A DNA stretch of 64,000 bases from Fictibacillus nanhaiensis (GCA_017052515.1 JAFHKR010000039.1:372001-436000); one strand, 5' to 3'. Numbered from the stretch's first letter, positions 33,214 to 41,307 are shown. Numbers and translations: made by a program. Notes: generated from the letters alone by a model not told the origin.

Positions 33214-34830
33214 TTAACCAAGCTTCCGTTCTGAAGCTTGTTCATGTGAAGTATTCTTTTCTTCATTAGATGTTCTTAGTGGGATTTCTTGTAAGAAGAA
33301 AAAGGTTAGTATGAAGGCAGTGCCAATAACGATTGCACCCGTTAAGAAAACACCGTTTAATGCATAACTCAAAGATTCCCGCAGTATGCCAAGCACTTGT
33401 TTAATCATATTTAATGATTCAGGAGGTAAAGCACTAAATTTTTCTAAAACAGCTGTCTGGTTCAGCAACACTTGAGGGTTTGCAAGCTCTTTAATCTGCG
33501 CACCCATCTCAGGTGTAACACTAGGAGAAGATGCAACTAGCTTTTGAGACTCTTTATTGAAGTGTTCTGCTAGAGAGTTATTCATCACACTTCCCATAAT
33601 TGAAACACCAATCGTACCACCAAGCTGTCTGAACAGCTGAACAGAAGAGGTCGCAACACCTAAATACTTGTGCTCAATCGCGTTCTGTACGGTTAAGGTG
33701 AAGATCGGAAAAGCGATTCCTAGTCCTGAACCAACAAGAATCATATTAAGGATTGCTGTCGTATTCGTCGTTTGTGTATCCATAAAATGCATGCTCGTCA
33801 TACCACTAACCATGATGAACAATCCAAGCATAGCTAATTTCTTGTACTTTCCTGTCTTCGTTATCATCTGCCCGCTAATCGTGCTTCCTGCAACCATAGC
33901 AAGTGTTAATGGCATCATGACAAAACCGGATTTGGTGGCGGATGTTCCCATCACCCCTTGTATGAAGAAAGGCATATACATGATAGACCCAAACATACCA
34001 GCTCCTAGGAAGAATCCAATTATGTTAGAAACGGTGAACACTTTATTTTTGAACATATCAAGTGGAAGTACGGGGCTCGAAACACGTTTTTCAGTTGCAA
34101 CAAATAAAAAGAAAGCTACGATCGTTACCGTGAAAAGGCCGATGATCTCTGGAGAAACCCAATCATATTGATTTCCTGCCCATGTGAATGAAAGAAGGAG
34201 AGGAACCATGGTTAACGTTAGTAACAGAGAACCCGTGTAATCAATGGATTCTTTCTCTTTTCTTTGTACAGAAGGAAATAAAAAGGATATAGCAGCAAAA
34301 GCGACAAGACCAAAAGGAAGAAAGATCCAGAATACCCAGTGCCAATGAAAGTGATCGACGATGTATCCTCCTAAAGTTGGGCCAAACACACTTGCTAAGC
34401 CGAAAACACTGCTCATGATCCCTTGCCATCTACCGCGTTCTCGTGGTGGAAATAGATCACCGACTGCTGTGAAAGCCGTCGACATGATCATACCGCCTCC
34501 AAAGCCTTGAACCCCTCTAAATAAGACGAGTTCAAGGATGCTTCCTGATATACCGCATAAAAGTGAACCTGCTGTAAATACACCGATCCCCAATAAGATA
34601 AATGGCTTTCTTCCATAAATGTCTGATAGTTTTCCAACTAATATGGCTGTAATGCTTGAAGTGAGCATGAAAATCGTAAAAACCCAGCTATAGTATTCGA
34701 TTCCTCCAAGATCAGCAATGATTTTTGGTAAAGACGTACCAACGATGGTTTGGTTTAACGCTGCAAAAAGCATAGCAGACATGATAGAAAGCATAATAAT
34801 TACTTTTCGCCGCATTTCTAGATGTTCCAT
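33214..34830 (-). CDS. DHA2-family (14-TM) drug-resistance MFS exporter
   Basis: 538-residue EmrB/QacA-type antiporter with about 14 membrane segments. Motif A is visible (VGKLSDIYGRKPFIL near 64), the TM5 motif C-like region in GLASVFGPTLGGYIVD near 143, and LNQTIVGTSLPKI in TM1, typical of DHA2. A cytoplasmic, polar C-terminus ends the protein. TAGGAGGG precedes the ATG. It is the second gene of a marR-MFS pair; a palindrome lies just before it. The efflux substrate is unknown. Confidence 0.93.
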   Translation of the reverse strand: MEHLEMRRKVIIMLSIMSAMLFAALNQTIVGTSLPKIIADLGGIEYYSWVFTIFMLTSSITAILVGKLSDIYGRKPFILLGIGVFTAGSLLCGISGSILELVLFRGVQGFGGGMIMSTAFTAVGDLFPPRERGRWQGIMSSVFGLASVFGPTLGGYIVDHFHWHWVFWIFLPFGLVAFAAISFLFPSVQRKEKESIDYTGSLLLTLTMVPLLLSFTWAGNQYDWVSPEIIGLFTVTIVAFFLFVATEKRVSSPVLPLDMFKNKVFTVSNIIGFFLGAGMFGSIMYMPFFIQGVMGTSATKSGFVMMPLTLAMVAGSTISGQMITKTGKYKKLAMLGLFIMVSGMTSMHFMDTQTTNTTAILNMILVGSGLGIAFPIFTLTVQNAIEHKYLGVATSSVQLFRQLGGTIGVSIMGSVMNNSLAEHFNKESQKLVASSPSVTPEMGAQIKELANPQVLLNQTAVLEKFSALPPESLNMIKQVLGILRESLSYALNGVFLTGAIVIGTAFILTFFFLQEIPLRTSNEEKNTSHEQASERKLG

Positions 34831-34860
34831 GCATCACCCTCCTATTCATGTTGTAAATAT

Positions 34861-34873
34861 TTCACAATGTGAA
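34861..34873. promoter_or_regulatory. Palindromic MarR operator candidate
   Basis: TTCACAATGTGAA, a perfect 6-bp inverted repeat around a central base, 31 bases upstream of the MFS start codon on its strand. MarR regulators bind such short palindromes in promoters; direct demonstration is lacking. Confidence 0.6.
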
Positions 34874-34888
34874 TTATTATTGAAAAGG

Positions 34889-34916
34889 AAAACTGCTTCA
34901 CTAATCAAGCAGTTTT
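34889..34916 (-). terminator. Hairpin at the end of the marR gene
   Basis: On the minus strand AAAACTGCTT / AAGCAGTTTT around an 8-base loop, then CCTTTTC. The stop codon is inside. It is probably a leaky terminator between marR and the exporter gene. Confidence 0.6.
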
Positions 34917-35338
34917 ATTGAAGAATCTATCATTCGCTTTATGTCTTCATCTGTTAATGCAGCAAATTTTTTTTCCAGGTAGTTATTCTTAATGTTATCC
35001 ATTTTTCGTGCGATTTCTCTACCATCATCAGTAATTTCCAAATAGACGATCCGACGGTCTGAATCTGATCGTACACGCTGAATGTAATTCTTGCCAACAA
35101 GCCGATCAGTAACCGCAGTAATATGACTTGAGGATACTTTTAATTCGTTTGCAATTTCTGATGCCATTAAAGGACTTTGGATAAACAAAGTCTGAAGAAC
35201 AGCAAACTCATTGCTTGGAATATAATCTGAGTATACTTCGTTTAAACCTTTTCTTAACGTACGAAAAAGTCTGCGTAAACTCATTTCCAATTCACGTTCT
35301 AAATCATTTCTTAATGGGGTTTGTTCTCTATTTTCCAT
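34901..35338 (-). CDS. MarR-family transcriptional regulator
   Basis: 145 residues; the ATG at 35338 follows AAGGGTG. The winged-helix core is clear: SPLMASEIANELKVSSSHITA near 62, the wing RVRSDSDRRIVYLEITDDGRE near 95, and dimerisation helices at both ends. MarR proteins repress efflux genes and let go when they bind phenolic or other lipophilic compounds. It lies directly upstream of the DHA2 exporter on the same strand, and the palindrome at 34861 between them fits local control. Confidence 0.92.
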   Translation of the reverse strand: MENREQTPLRNDLERELEMSLRRLFRTLRKGLNEVYSDYIPSNEFAVLQTLFIQSPLMASEIANELKVSSSHITAVTDRLVGKNYIQRVRSDSDRRIVYLEITDDGREIARKMDNIKNNYLEKKFAALTDEDIKRMIDSSIKLLD

Positions 35339-35432
35339 TTTAACACCCTTGCTTTTTGTTTCTTCTTCTACTAGTATATGATAATTTATATTTAATAAGA
35401 AAGAAAGCAAAAGGTTTGGGGAGACACGGATT

Positions 35433-35540
35433 ATGAAAAATTCAACATTATTTTTTGTGTTATTAGGTTTTGGATTTTTAATCGGAGCAGCTTATTGGGT
35501 TTGGGCGATCACAACACAATCACAACCAGGGGGAATGTAA
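35433..35540 (+). CDS. Small single-TM protein, 35 aa
   Basis: 35 codons from the ATG at 35433; GGGGAG lies about 10 bases upstream. One hydrophobic helix occupies residues about 5-26 (LFFVLLGFGFLIGAAYWVW), followed by a short polar tail ending QPGGM. A terminator begins directly after the stop. It is divergent from marR. I do not recognise the family; the size and form suit a small membrane regulator or a subunit of a larger complex, but there is no evidence for either. Confidence 0.65.
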   Translation: MKNSTLFFVLLGFGFLIGAAYWVWAITTQSQPGGM

Positions 35541-35565
35541 AAAGGGCCGTAATGGCTCTTTTTTT
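35541..35565 (+). terminator. Terminator after the small TM protein gene
   Basis: AAGGGCC / GGCTCTT with one G-T pair, then seven T. Confidence 0.8.
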
Positions 35566-35609
35566 GTTTTATCATACACTTCTAAATTAAATAAATGGGA
35601 GGTGTATGA

Positions 35610-36266
35610 ATGAAAGAAAAATACCAGATCACCAATCAATTTATAAAAAAAGAATGGAAGCAACGGCCAGGAGGTAATCGTAGACCACGCTTTGCGGTCG
35701 CCCACGATACCGGAAACCCCAACTCGACGGCGCAACAAAACTATGATTATTTTAACAGCAGGCATCTAGAAGCATCTGCGCACGTCTTCATAGATGATAA
35801 GCAAATATTAGAGGTTATTCCATTAGATGAAAAAGCATGGCACGTTCGATCCGATGTATCAGATGCCAATGAATGGGGAATCGGAGTAGAGTTGTGTTAT
35901 GGGCCATCTATTGATTTTAATAAAGCTTATAGCCGTTATGTATGGTTTTTTGCGTATTTATGTGAGATGTACCAATGGGATCCTGCCCGGAACATAAAAG
36001 GTCACTTTCAACTAGACCCAAAAAGAAGAACAGATCCTTTAAATTGTTTTCATCAATATGGTAAGACATTTCCATTCTTTATTGAAGATGTTAAATATGA
36101 GTTAAAAAAGTTTGTTGTTAATCAAAAGGAATTTAACGAGCAAGTAACTGGAGAAGGAAAGCTTTATAAAGTGCAGATAGGAGCGTTCTCATCTAGGGAA
36201 AATGCAGAGAAACTTTCTCGAAAAGCTAAAGCTGCAGGATTTGCTGTTCATATTGATTTCTCATAA
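35610..36266 (+). CDS. N-acetylmuramoyl-L-alanine amidase with C-terminal SPOR domain
   Basis: 218 residues. Residues about 25-150 are an amidase_2 (PGRP-like) domain with the zinc His in FAVAHDTGN, the Glu/Tyr strand GIGVELCYG, and His/Asp in KGHFQLDPKRRTDP. Residues about 184-218 are a SPOR repeat (YKVQIGAFSSRENAEKLS). The enzyme cuts the amide between MurNAc and the stem peptide, and SPOR binds denuded glycan. No signal peptide is visible, a feature shared with phage-type lysins such as XlyA and sporulation lysins such as CwlH; how it reaches the wall is open. GGGAGGTG precedes the ATG. Confidence 0.88.
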   Translation: MKEKYQITNQFIKKEWKQRPGGNRRPRFAVAHDTGNPNSTAQQNYDYFNSRHLEASAHVFIDDKQILEVIPLDEKAWHVRSDVSDANEWGIGVELCYGPSIDFNKAYSRYVWFFAYLCEMYQWDPARNIKGHFQLDPKRRTDPLNCFHQYGKTFPFFIEDVKYELKKFVVNQKEFNEQVTGEGKLYKVQIGAFSSRENAEKLSRKAKAAGFAVHIDFS

Positions 36267-36317
36267 TCCTAGGATTTTTCGTCTTTATTGTTCCTTTAAA
36301 CAACTGACTCTCATTTC

Positions 36318-36364
36318 GGGTTTTACCACTTACTCCTTGTCAGGAGAGAACAAACCCATTTTTT
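36318..36364 (+). terminator. Terminator after the amidase gene
   Basis: GGGTTT / AAACCC outer stem with a CTCCT / AGGAG inner stem, then ATTTTTTC. Confidence 0.65.
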
Positions 36365-36373
36365 CATGAAATA

Positions 36374-36401
36374 GGTTTTAAGTACACAAGTTAATGGTAA
36401 A
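36374..36401 (+). promoter_or_regulatory. Possible sigma-B promoter of the rsbR-like gene
   Basis: GGTTTTAA, 14 bases, GGTAAA. The consensus is GGTTTAA-N12-15-GGGTAT, so the match is partial. The link to a general-stress gene makes it worth recording. Confidence 0.4.
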
Positions 36402-36413
36402 TAAAGTGGAGGT

Positions 36414-36446
36414 ATGCCATATTTTTGTGTACATAGGGGGAAATAA
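36414..36446 (+). CDS. Possible 10-codon leader peptide before the rsbR-like gene
   Basis: A GTGGAGG site is followed at 1-2 bases by ATG and ten codons (MPYFCVHRGK). Its last codons run through the AGGGGG ribosome site of the next gene, and its stop is 6 bases before that start codon. Translation of the leader would cover the downstream ribosome site. The tight spacing of GGAGG to the ATG is unfavourable, so this is tentative. Confidence 0.35.
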   Translation: MPYFCVHRGK

Positions 36447-36452
36447 CTAAAA

Positions 36453-37286
36453 ATGGAGCATCAATTGAGGGAATTAGGTAAAAAGATCATTGAACATAAG
36501 TATGATCTATCAAAGAAAATTGATGAGGTGCGTTTATCGCTTGGTGAGCAACCAGTGGAACTTTCAGAATTCGTGCTGAACCTAAGGGGAGAACTATTTT
36601 CATATTTTGGACAAGCACTTTATGAAGATAAAAAAACTTCACAAGATCATTTTATCAAATGGGGAAGAAAAAATGGTGAGCTGGCTGTTCAACACGAAGT
36701 TCCTCTAGACAAAGCATTAAGTAGTACGAGATACTATCGAATGGTGCTATGGGATTTTATTCGTAACGAAGTCAACAATGAGAAATTTACCGTTCAAACT
36801 GTTATGAAAGCTGCATCAATCATCGACCCTTTATTGGATGAAACAGTCCATGCTTTTAGTGTGGCATATGTTGAAAATAATAATCGTGTACTCGGATTGG
36901 CTCGAGAGGCAATTGAAGAACTATCTGTACCTGTTGTAAGACTGACAAGAGCGGTTGCGGTTCTTCCGCTTGTAGGTACGATTGATACGCATCGCTCTAA
37001 ATTGATCATGGAAACTTCTCTTCAAAAATGCATGGAATTACAGATTGAACATCTTTTTATCGATCTATCTGGTGTAGCAGTGATTGATACGATGGTGGCT
37101 CATAATTTATTTAAGGTGATCAATTCACTCAAGCTTTTAGGTGTAAATGTAACCTTAAGCGGTATGCGACCTGAGCTTGCTCAGACGGTTGTTTCGCTAG
37201 GAATCAGTTTTGACGGATTTTCTATTGCTGGAAACTTGTATCAGGAGCTTGAGGCTATGGGGATTCGACCTCAAAACAGTAAATAA
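36453..37286 (+). CDS. RsbR-family stressosome protein (RsbR_N + STAS)
   Basis: 277 residues. The N-terminal ~150 residues are a helical non-heme-globin-like sensor domain, as in RsbRA-RD; the C-terminal ~120 are a STAS domain (LSVPVVRLTRAVAVLPLVGTID near 155, then LFIDLSGVAVIDTMVAHNLF near 204). In B. subtilis, RsbR paralogues form stressosomes with RsbS and are phosphorylated by RsbT, controlling sigma-B. Thr/Ser positions near IDTHRSK and DTMVA are where RsbT acts in the family. RsbS/RsbT are not nearby, so this is a solitary paralogue. AGGGGGAAA precedes the ATG. Confidence 0.9.
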   Translation: MEHQLRELGKKIIEHKYDLSKKIDEVRLSLGEQPVELSEFVLNLRGELFSYFGQALYEDKKTSQDHFIKWGRKNGELAVQHEVPLDKALSSTRYYRMVLWDFIRNEVNNEKFTVQTVMKAASIIDPLLDETVHAFSVAYVENNNRVLGLAREAIEELSVPVVRLTRAVAVLPLVGTIDTHRSKLIMETSLQKCMELQIEHLFIDLSGVAVIDTMVAHNLFKVINSLKLLGVNVTLSGMRPELAQTVVSLGISFDGFSIAGNLYQELEAMGIRPQNSK

Positions 37287-37298
37287 TCTATGAATGCT

Positions 37299-37329
37299 TA
37301 CCTTCTTAAAAAAGGGTAGGTATTTTTTT
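37299..37329 (+). terminator. Terminator after the rsbR-like gene
   Basis: TACCTTCTT / AAGGGTAGGTA imperfect stem followed by TTTTTTT. Confidence 0.7.
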
Positions 37330-37382
37330 CTAGTATAAAAAGAACGTTTGTTCGCATATAATATAAAAAAGGAGGTTGCTTC

Positions 37383-37589
37383 ATGACTAACTTATTAATG
37401 AGATGTATAGAAGAACGAGTTGGAATAGAAATGATCTACCTCTCACAAAAAGGTGACATCTCGCACCGTATTGTCATTCCATACTCATTTGACGGTCATA
37501 TCATCAAAGGATATTGTTCAACAAGAAAACAGATTCGAAGTTTTCACATAAGAAATATATTATCTGTTCATTCACGTTTGTCTTCATAA
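37383..37589 (+). CDS. Minimal WYL-domain protein, 68 aa
   Basis: 68 residues that are essentially one WYL-like beta domain: EMIYLSQKGDISHRIVIPYS, then GHIIKGYCSTRKQIRSFHI and RNILSV, which match the core of WYL regulators without any DNA-binding helix-turn-helix. WYL domains bind nucleic acid or nucleotides. AAAGGAGG precedes the ATG. The next gene begins 16 bases later, so the two form a small operon. Confidence 0.8.
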   Translation: MTNLLMRCIEERVGIEMIYLSQKGDISHRIVIPYSFDGHIIKGYCSTRKQIRSFHIRNILSVHSRLSS

Positions 37590-37605
37590 GATTGGAGGGT
37601 TTGTC

Positions 37606-37965
37606 GTGCAATATGGAAGCGAAGAAGAGCGTTCGCTTATTGAAAAATTTGTGATGTATCCGATTTTACTTACTGTGTTTAATCGTGATCTGCAGATTAT
37701 TAACGGCTCTCCTTTTAAATTGAAACAGCCATACAGAGCGCTAGTAGAACAAATTATGAATCAAATCAGCAAAGATCTATATGATGTTAGAATCGAATTA
37801 AGAAAACGAAGAATTAAAGTGATGGATGCACAACGTGAAGATGATGTTACTGAATATGAGATCTTTATTAGAGGTTATCGTGAAATTATGAGATTTCCAA
37901 ACATTCATCTGAAGAATAAAGCCGAGACACTTATGCTTTCTTATCTAAAAGTAAACCTTGAATAA
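37606..37965 (+). CDS. Uncharacterised protein, 119 aa
   Basis: GTG start behind TTGGAGGG. The protein is soluble and largely helical, with a very basic central helix (VRIELRKRRIKVMDAQRED) and a C-terminal RFPNIHLKNKAETLMLSYL. I do not recognise the family. It is co-transcribed with the WYL protein gene. The basic helix might contact nucleic acid, but no motif supports it. Confidence 0.75.
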   Translation: MQYGSEEERSLIEKFVMYPILLTVFNRDLQIINGSPFKLKQPYRALVEQIMNQISKDLYDVRIELRKRRIKVMDAQREDDVTEYEIFIRGYREIMRFPNIHLKNKAETLMLSYLKVNLE

Positions 37966-38070
37966 TGGATAAAGCGTTCAAGTTTCATTTTTTATAACAA
38001 CTGTATACAATGAACGTATAGCAGAATCATAAGTTGATGATAAGGATTAGAAATTGAATTGAGGAACGTT

Positions 38071-38724
38071 ATGGAACACTTTATCCGGCTAGCCAGACAA
38101 TTGAACGATGAGATCTTGATTGAAAGTCGTAGCCCTTTTGATCCGGTTTGCCCTGTGAATACCCCACATCCTTGGAAGATGCTCGGCTGTGGAAACTATG
38201 CAGCCGTTTTTTCACATCCTGATCATCCTGAATATGTAGTAAAGATCTACGGCAGGGATGAGCATGGTCTAGTAGAAGAAAAGAAAGTATATGATCGATT
38301 AGGCAAACATCCAGGATTTTCTGTTTGCTATCATTCGGAACAGCGTTTTTTAATCTTAAAACGCATTGAAGGCATGACTCTATTTGACTGTGTGCATAAA
38401 GGGGTAAAAATCCATGAGAGTGTAATCTACGATATTGATGAAGCAGTCAGGCATGCGAGAGACAAAGGGTTGTTTCCGAATGATGTGCATGGGAAAAATG
38501 TGATGATATCTAATAATAGAGGAATTATTGTGGACGTTTCTGATTTTAGTCGATACGAAACGTGCAGAAAATGGAAAGATCTTCGAAAGGCTTATTTCAC
38601 CATTTACAAAAAAACTCTCTTTCATTTTCCGATTAAGATACCTTATTTTGTTTTGAACGGAGTAAGGATAGGGTATAGGTACTATAGGAAGTTAAAAATA
38701 TCCAAAAAAAAAGGTAGTAAATAA
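38071..38724 (+). CDS. Small protein-kinase-like protein (YrzF-type)
   Basis: 217 residues; the ATG at 38071 lies 6 bases after GAGG. A reduced kinase fold: the glycine loop LGCGNYAAVFSHP near 40, Lys in EYVVKIYG near 60, Glu in the next helix, the hinge LKRIEGMTLF, catalytic-loop-like NDVHGKNVMIS, and the metal Asp in VDVSDFSRY in place of DFG. The C-terminal helices are basic. Such proteins resemble B. subtilis YrzF; activity and substrates are not established. It lies before the riboswitch but has its own ribosome site. Confidence 0.8.
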   Translation: MEHFIRLARQLNDEILIESRSPFDPVCPVNTPHPWKMLGCGNYAAVFSHPDHPEYVVKIYGRDEHGLVEEKKVYDRLGKHPGFSVCYHSEQRFLILKRIEGMTLFDCVHKGVKIHESVIYDIDEAVRHARDKGLFPNDVHGKNVMISNNRGIIVDVSDFSRYETCRKWKDLRKAYFTIYKKTLFHFPIKIPYFVLNGVRIGYRYYRKLKISKKKGSK

Positions 38725-38749
38725 TAGGTCTAATGACTCATTAAAATGA

Positions 38750-38779
38750 TTGGCACAAACTACCTAAGTAGGATATAAT
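38750..38779 (+). promoter_or_regulatory. Sigma-A promoter for the riboswitch-GGDEF transcript
   Basis: TTGGCA (38750-38755), 18 bases, TATAAT (38774-38779). The start near 38786 lies just before the aptamer. Confidence 0.7.
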
Positions 38780-38798
38780 AACTATAAATCAATAGAAA

Positions 38799-38893
38799 CC
38801 TTTGTTATTAAGGGCAAACCAGTTGAAAAGCTGGGACGCAAAGCTATGGGCCTAAAGTATGTTGAACATGCAATGGTAGCCGGTTGCCAAAGG
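38799..38893 (+). promoter_or_regulatory. Cyclic-di-GMP-I (GEMM-I) riboswitch aptamer
   Basis: The GEMM-I core is present in order: AAGGGCAAACCAG, tetraloop-receptor arm with GAAA, CTGGGACGCAAAGC, GGGCCTAAAG, then a variable hairpin with ATGGTAGCCGG. P1 is CCTTTG (38799-38804) with CAAAGG (38888-38893). This RNA class binds c-di-GMP. It stands in the leader of two GGDEF genes, followed by a terminator at 39016. Confidence 0.95.
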
Positions 38894-39015
38894 GAAACGG
38901 ACTCTTGTTTAGACACAACCGTTTCTATGAAGCTTTTTCGATTGTGTGAAAGAGGATTGATCACACGTTAGTAATGAAGCAGTCATAGAGAGTATAGTGT
39001 CTCGAACATCAATAG

Positions 39016-39047
39016 AAGCCATTCCCTTTATTAGGTGATGGCTTTTT
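39016..39047 (+). terminator. Expression-platform terminator of the c-di-GMP riboswitch
   Basis: AAGCCAT / ATGGCTT then a T run, 36 bases before the cyclase start. The loop contains CCCTTT (39025-39030), which can pair with AAAGGG (38889-38894) from the 3' side of P1. That competition is compatible with ligand-induced termination (off switch); the logic was not calculated. Confidence 0.75.
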
Positions 39048-39082
39048 GTATGTAATTTTTGAGGAATTTGAGGGGTTGTAGA

Positions 39083-40033
39083 ATGGAAAACTTCCAACTA
39101 GACTTACGCGCACTCAAAAAAAACTTGTTGCCAGAATTTATGAAGTCTATTCCTGCTATGATACATACACACAAAGAGCATCTACGAAAAAATGAAGACT
39201 TTCATACGTTTCTAAACGGGTTTGTTGAGCAATACGAAAAGATATTAGAGAAATTTTTACGGGCAATCGTGCATGCTGTGTTTCTAGAAGAAGAACGATT
39301 TGAGTCTTTTTTAAAGCAAGGAGAACAAAAAGCGTTTCGATCAGGCATTCATTTTTTAAGACATCAACGAATTCCTCATCAAGCATTAGCATGTTTTACA
39401 ACGAGTATCAGTGAATCTGTTTTACTTGAAGTAAAAAAAGCAACAAAAAATGAACCGTTAGTGATACAGTTGTTTATGTTAGATCGTTGGAACCGAATAT
39501 CTCACCGAGCTGTAACCGGCTTCTTAAGTGGTTTCTCCTCTCAACAATTCAAAGATCTTAAGGAGATTAGCATTCGGGATCCACTAACGAATCTGTATAA
39601 TCGCAGATACTTTTATGATTGCTTAGAAAAAGAACTCAAAAAAGCGCACAGCTTAAAACTTCCTCTTACACTTGTCATGTTTGATATCAATAACTTTAAA
39701 TTGATTAATGACGAGCTAGGACACCACGCGGGTGATGAAATCCTTCAGCAGATTGCAGAACTTTCTAAACGGTTAAAATTGTTCTCTGGATTTAGATTTG
39801 GAGGAGATGAATTTGTTTTTCTTTTGCCAGGGATAACAGAAGATGAAGCATACATCCTAATTGAAAAGTTAGAGAGTCAGCTCATCGTATGGAATGAATC
39901 CATTTCATTAGCATATGGCACAATAGAATTACTTGCAGATGCATGTGAGAACATAGATTATTACCTTCAACTTGTAGATGAGCGAATGTATACCAATAAA
40001 AGATCAAGAAGTGAGAATAAATCATTCATTTGA
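39083..40033 (+). CDS. Diguanylate cyclase (soluble, N-terminal helical domain + GGDEF)
   Basis: 316 residues; ATG at 39083, 7 bases after GAGGGG. The first ~165 residues are helical, of no named sensor family, ending in a linker. The GGDEF domain begins IRDPLTNLYNRRYFYD; the active site FGGDEFVF is intact, as are the MFDINNFKLIND metal/nucleotide residues. The RxxD inhibitory site five residues before GGDEF is absent (KLFSG there). It should make c-di-GMP from GTP. Transcription passes through the c-di-GMP riboswitch. Gene ends 64 bases before the next start. Confidence 0.92.
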   Translation: MENFQLDLRALKKNLLPEFMKSIPAMIHTHKEHLRKNEDFHTFLNGFVEQYEKILEKFLRAIVHAVFLEEERFESFLKQGEQKAFRSGIHFLRHQRIPHQALACFTTSISESVLLEVKKATKNEPLVIQLFMLDRWNRISHRAVTGFLSGFSSQQFKDLKEISIRDPLTNLYNRRYFYDCLEKELKKAHSLKLPLTLVMFDINNFKLINDELGHHAGDEILQQIAELSKRLKLFSGFRFGGDEFVFLLPGITEDEAYILIEKLESQLIVWNESISLAYGTIELLADACENIDYYLQLVDERMYTNKRSRSENKSFI

Positions 40034-40097
40034 ACAATATGAAACAAGGGCCTTTCTGTGTTTCACAGATCGTATTATGCAAAGGAAGATGACTCGC

Positions 40098-41171
40098 ATG
40101 AAAGATTCATTTACGATTACTGAGCACCGTTCTGAAACGATATCTTCTTTATTACGGTGGTTCTTTTTAGTACTTTGTTTACCTGTTTTTTATTATCCAC
40201 CTATTTCGAGCGTGCTTAAATTCGAAACAGATACATTTCCGATCCTCTTCCTAATAGGGATCGTATATATGACCTCCACGCAAATTGTTTTACATCGAAT
40301 GCCTGAAACGTCACTGTATTACCGCGTTTTTACTAGAGGTGGAATTATTTTTGATTGCCTCGCTTATGCGTGGTTGATGCAGCTAACTGGCGGAGCTGAC
40401 AGCCCGTTTGTTTCTGTAGGATATTTAATCGTTATTCATGCCGCTCTATATTGGAGGTTAAGAGGCGCCCTTATAGTAGGAACAGCGAGTTTTATCATCC
40501 TTACTTACTTTTTCATAAGAGATAGTGGGTACATGAACACTCTTTCTTCTTTTGAATTTTTCATGAAAAGCATCTTCTTATGGTTGATCGCTTTTTATGG
40601 AGGAGTGATCGCTTCTAAAGAACGACAATATTATTTTGAGAAGAATATGTATCAGCTTCAATCTGAACAAGACTATTTGACGGGTTTATTGAATCACCGG
40701 AAATTTCAAGAAGACGTCTTAGAAAAAACAAAACAAGGTAAGCCTTTTACACTTGTGTTATGTGATATTGATCGATTTAAAAAGTTCAACGATCTTCACG
40801 GTCATCTGATAGGTGATGAAGTGCTTAAGCTTGTTGGAGCTACGTTTAAACGTTTTATCTCTCTAAAAGAAGGAGAAAGTTATCGATATGGAGGAGAAGA
40901 GTTTGCCTGGATTCTCCATACGACATGCCGTACAGAAGTAAAAAATACGATCGAAAAAATCAATAAACATTTAGAGACCTATCCTTATATGTCAAGTGAT
41001 GGAGCGTTACCTGTCACACTTAGCTACGGGATTGCGAGTTATGTAGAAGGTGAAAAGCCTTCACAGATTATCCAAAGAGCTGATGTATTATTATATGAAG
41101 CAAAAGCAGCAGGAAGAAATGCATGTGAACTGGATATCGTCAGAGAACAGGAAAATCAGCTAACGATGTAG
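40098..41171 (+). CDS. Membrane-bound diguanylate cyclase (5-6 TM + GGDEF)
   Basis: 357 residues. The ATG at 40098 follows AAAGGAAG; a longer frame to 39978 would overlap the previous gene. Five or six membrane segments fill residues ~15-190, with little outside them, then a coiled-coil linker, then a GGDEF domain (YRYGGEEFAW; GGEEF is an active variant; CDIDRFKKFND carries metal residues). The RxxD inhibitory site is absent here too. Placed in the same transcript as the first cyclase, it should also respond to the riboswitch. The transmembrane sensor may read membrane or redox state. Confidence 0.9.
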   Translation: MKDSFTITEHRSETISSLLRWFFLVLCLPVFYYPPISSVLKFETDTFPILFLIGIVYMTSTQIVLHRMPETSLYYRVFTRGGIIFDCLAYAWLMQLTGGADSPFVSVGYLIVIHAALYWRLRGALIVGTASFIILTYFFIRDSGYMNTLSSFEFFMKSIFLWLIAFYGGVIASKERQYYFEKNMYQLQSEQDYLTGLLNHRKFQEDVLEKTKQGKPFTLVLCDIDRFKKFNDLHGHLIGDEVLKLVGATFKRFISLKEGESYRYGGEEFAWILHTTCRTEVKNTIEKINKHLETYPYMSSDGALPVTLSYGIASYVEGEKPSQIIQRADVLLYEAKAAGRNACELDIVREQENQLTM

Positions 41172-41190
41172 CGGTTTTCCTTTTTCTTTT
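41150..41190 (+). terminator. Terminator after the cyclase pair
   Basis: GGAAAA / TTTTCC stem spanning the stop codon, then a long T-rich tract. Confidence 0.65.
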
Positions 41191-41307
41191 CTATATGGTA
41201 TCTATCATGTAGGTAAGGTGTAACTTTTATTCGAGAATGCTCCGTTTTCAATATCTATCCTATAACTACCAGGGAGAAGTGCTTGTTTTTCAGGGGAGGA
41301 GCCTTTG

